A stretch of DNA of 44,976 bases. Origin: Deltaproteobacteria bacterium. Its GTDB lineage: Bacteria > Desulfobacterota > Desulfarculia > JACQYL01. The notes beneath the pieces are model-generated. The model did no database searches. It worked only from the letters and a program-made list of their open reading frames with translations, and had not been told where the DNA came from. The stretch spans positions 1 through 44,976 of the forward strand of contig JACQYL010000067.1 of NCBI GenBank assembly GCA_016208165.1. Direction: 5' to 3'. Positions 43,375 to 44,976 of the stretch are shown here, one piece after another. The translations under genes and the position numbers were made by a program. The stretch's first letter is position 1. Every line of letters begins with the position of its first letter.

Positions 43375-44744
43375 AGCACAGGGATAAAGATCTCGAAGGA
43401 CGGTTTCGAAAGGACCAGGAACCGCTCGTCCGCGGCAGGGTCGGTTTCATATTGATGATGGGCGTGATCTTCGTGCCGCTCTTCAGATTGATCGATTACC
43501 TGCTGTTTCCCAAGTTCTTCAACACGTTCGCGCTGTACCGATCTCTGGCCTCCGGAGGCTGCCTTGTCCTTTATCTGGTTAATCGGTACGCGGATCTGGG
43601 GTTCAAGAGCTTCTATCTGGGAGTGGCGGGCTACTACCTGGTGGGGTTCAGCATCATCAAAATGATTCTGGACCTGGGAGGGTATACTACAAGTTACTAC
43701 GCCGGTTTGAATTTGGTATTCATCGGATTCACCGTAATCCTTCCTTTGGACACACGCCGCACGGCAACTCACTGTATTTTACTCTATCTGATCTATACGG
43801 CGGCGCTGTTGTTGACAAAGCGGCCCGAGCACCTCGCCCTGTTCCTGTCCAACAATTCGTTTGTAGTCAGCACCCTGGCCATCGTGATTTTTGCGGCGTA
43901 TGTGAATTACCAACTCAGATGGAAAGAGTATATTTCCCGCATTCATCTCGAAGAGCTTCGGAATCAACTGAAACGTTATTCCGAAGGCCTCGAAAATGTG
44001 GTGGAAGAGAAGCACAAGGCCCTCATGAAAAACATCGAAGAGCTGCACGAGCGCCAGGCAATGCTGGTCGAAACCCAGAGAGCGGCCATTTTCGGATTGG
44101 CCAAGCTGGCTGAATCCAGGGACAAGGAAACGGGAGAACACCTGGCTAGAATGAGGTGCGTGTGCAAAGCCATCGCGGAAGAGCTGATTTTTTCCGACGG
44201 ATACAGCGATCAAATGGACCGGAAGTTCATTGAGGATCTCGCGGATTCGTGTGCATTGCACGATCTGGGTAAAGTGGCGGTGCCGGACGCCGTCTTACTC
44301 AAGCCGGGGCCGCTCACCGACGAAGAGTACGAGGTGATCCAGAAGCACGCCGCCATAGGGGGCGACGCTCTCAAGGCCATTGACGAACGGTTGGGAAACG
44401 AGAGTTTTATACGAATCGGGCAGGAGATCGCGTATTCTCATCATGAACGCTATGACGGTACGGGTTACCCCACGGGGCTGAAAGGTGAAGAAATTCCCCT
44501 TGCCGCGCGCATCGTGGCGGTAGCCGACGTGTATGATGCACTGACTTCGAAGCGCTGTTACCGGGCGCCGGTCACGCCCGAAGAGGCGTTGGACTATATT
44601 GTGAGAAGCAGGGGACGTCACTTTGACCCCGACGTGGTGGACGCTTTTTTGAGGGCGTATCCCCGGTTGCGGAGAGAGACCTCTCCTTCCGGTGAAGACG
44701 ATTGCGACGAAGGAGGAGGTAAGTCCGCCAAACCTGGCGAATGA
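43371..44744 (+). CDS. Membrane-anchored HD-GYP c-di-GMP phosphodiesterase
   Basis: A 457-residue protein. The N-terminus carries about six hydrophobic helices (25-180) with the motif TTSYYAGLNLVFIGFTVILP between them. A coiled coil (190-235) connects to an HD-GYP domain: HLARMRCVC (H257), LHDLGKVAVPD (H297-D298), QKHAAIGGDAL, HHERYDGTGYP (357-367) and VADVYDALTS. HD-GYP enzymes hydrolyse c-di-GMP. All expected metal ligands and the GYP signature are present, so activity is likely. The start is TTG overlapping the previous stop, with GAGGGA about 12 nt upstream; no later start precedes the first helix. The membrane part probably senses a ligand. Confidence 0.87.
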   Translation: MKHRDKDLEGRFRKDQEPLVRGRVGFILMMGVIFVPLFRLIDYLLFPKFFNTFALYRSLASGGCLVLYLVNRYADLGFKSFYLGVAGYYLVGFSIIKMILDLGGYTTSYYAGLNLVFIGFTVILPLDTRRTATHCILLYLIYTAALLLTKRPEHLALFLSNNSFVVSTLAIVIFAAYVNYQLRWKEYISRIHLEELRNQLKRYSEGLENVVEEKHKALMKNIEELHERQAMLVETQRAAIFGLAKLAESRDKETGEHLARMRCVCKAIAEELIFSDGYSDQMDRKFIEDLADSCALHDLGKVAVPDAVLLKPGPLTDEEYEVIQKHAAIGGDALKAIDERLGNESFIRIGQEIAYSHHERYDGTGYPTGLKGEEIPLAARIVAVADVYDALTSKRCYRAPVTPEEALDYIVRSRGRHFDPDVVDAFLRAYPRLRRETSPSGEDDCDEGGGKSAKPGE

Positions 44745-44976
44745 AAACGGGTTTTGCCGGTTGCATATGAAGAGGCCGGCGACGGGAAACCCCCTGCCCG
44801 CATCGGAACTCTTCAGGCAAGCTCCACTCCGCCGGAGGCGGGCGCCCCGGGACCACGCGGTCGGTTGACTCGGCGAGCGCGCAGGGGCTACTCCGTCATG
44901 GGCCGGCGCAAGCGTTGGGCAGTGGTTCGTAACCCGTTCCGTGTTTCTTCCGAGGCGTTCCCCCCAGACGACTTCC
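44745..44976. other. Right-end non-coding stretch
   Basis: No gene is visible in the last 230 bp. CTCCGCCGGAG near 44825 can form a short hairpin without a T-run. Confidence 0.4.

Overview
The window looks like chromosomal DNA of an anaerobic, moderately GC-rich Gram-negative bacterium, most likely a Desulfobacterota ('deltaproteobacterial') lineage. This is inferred from the mix of genes: a branched-chain-type ABC operon carrying an acyl-CoA synthetase, two large multiheme c-type cytochromes with a quinol-oxidoreductase subunit-IV-like protein, an LbtU-type outer-membrane protein, a GH57/DUF3536 protein, a zinc-ribbon DUF342 (FapA-like) protein and a Memo-AMMECR1 fusion. No rRNA, tRNA, CRISPR array, intact insertion sequence or replication origin was seen.

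Layout. (1) 1-8.3 kb, minus strand: the 5' part of an rpoH-like sigma factor, then a compact operon livG - acyl-CoA synthetase - livH - livM - livK - livF - lipoprotein, ending at a clear intrinsic terminator. It probably imports and CoA-activates an organic acid. (2) 8.3-20.8 kb: housekeeping genes (dGTPase, Ste24-type protease, phosphoglycerate mutase, GH57 enzyme, PpiC-type foldase, tRNA nucleotidyltransferase, a 54-residue zinc-ribbon protein) and an LbtU-like porin whose long, foldable 5' leader ends in a terminator hairpin. (3) 21.1-28.0 kb, plus strand: seven co-directional genes, several overlapping. They encode a ComEA-like helix-hairpin-helix protein, a MocA-YqeC fusion, an exported Memo-AMMECR1 fusion, a Tat-type DUF362 protein, RidA, diaminopropionate ammonia-lyase and a cytochrome-b/subunit-IV-like membrane protein. 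YqeC, MocA and YgeX/DpaL also sit together in the selenium-linked molybdenum-hydroxylase region of E. coli, so this run points to that biology although no hydroxylase is in the window. (4) 28-34.6 kb: two paralogous multiheme cytochromes on the minus strand flank the FapA-like gene. One has ten CXXCH motifs. The other has eleven plus an atypical CX9CH motif.

(5) 35-39.5 kb is an accessory island. It holds an internally deleted Fic gene, a truncated RhuM gene, an OLD-type ATPase cut at its Walker A motif, an intact AlbA_2/Schlafen-type ATPase gene and an intact RhuM gene. The intact rhuM lies between two diverged copies of a ~125-bp sequence that also forms the start of the next gene, a UvrD/PcrA-type helicase. 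(6) 41.8-44.7 kb: a cyclic-nucleotide-binding domain fused to a PhcB-like methyltransferase, whose stop overlaps the TTG start of a membrane-anchored HD-GYP phosphodiesterase. This pair could be a compact lipid-signal/c-di-GMP circuit and is the best candidate for an undescribed system here.

Start codons were chosen from ribosome-binding-site context. Several genes use TTG or GTG. Functions rest on motif recognition by eye; no database search was possible.
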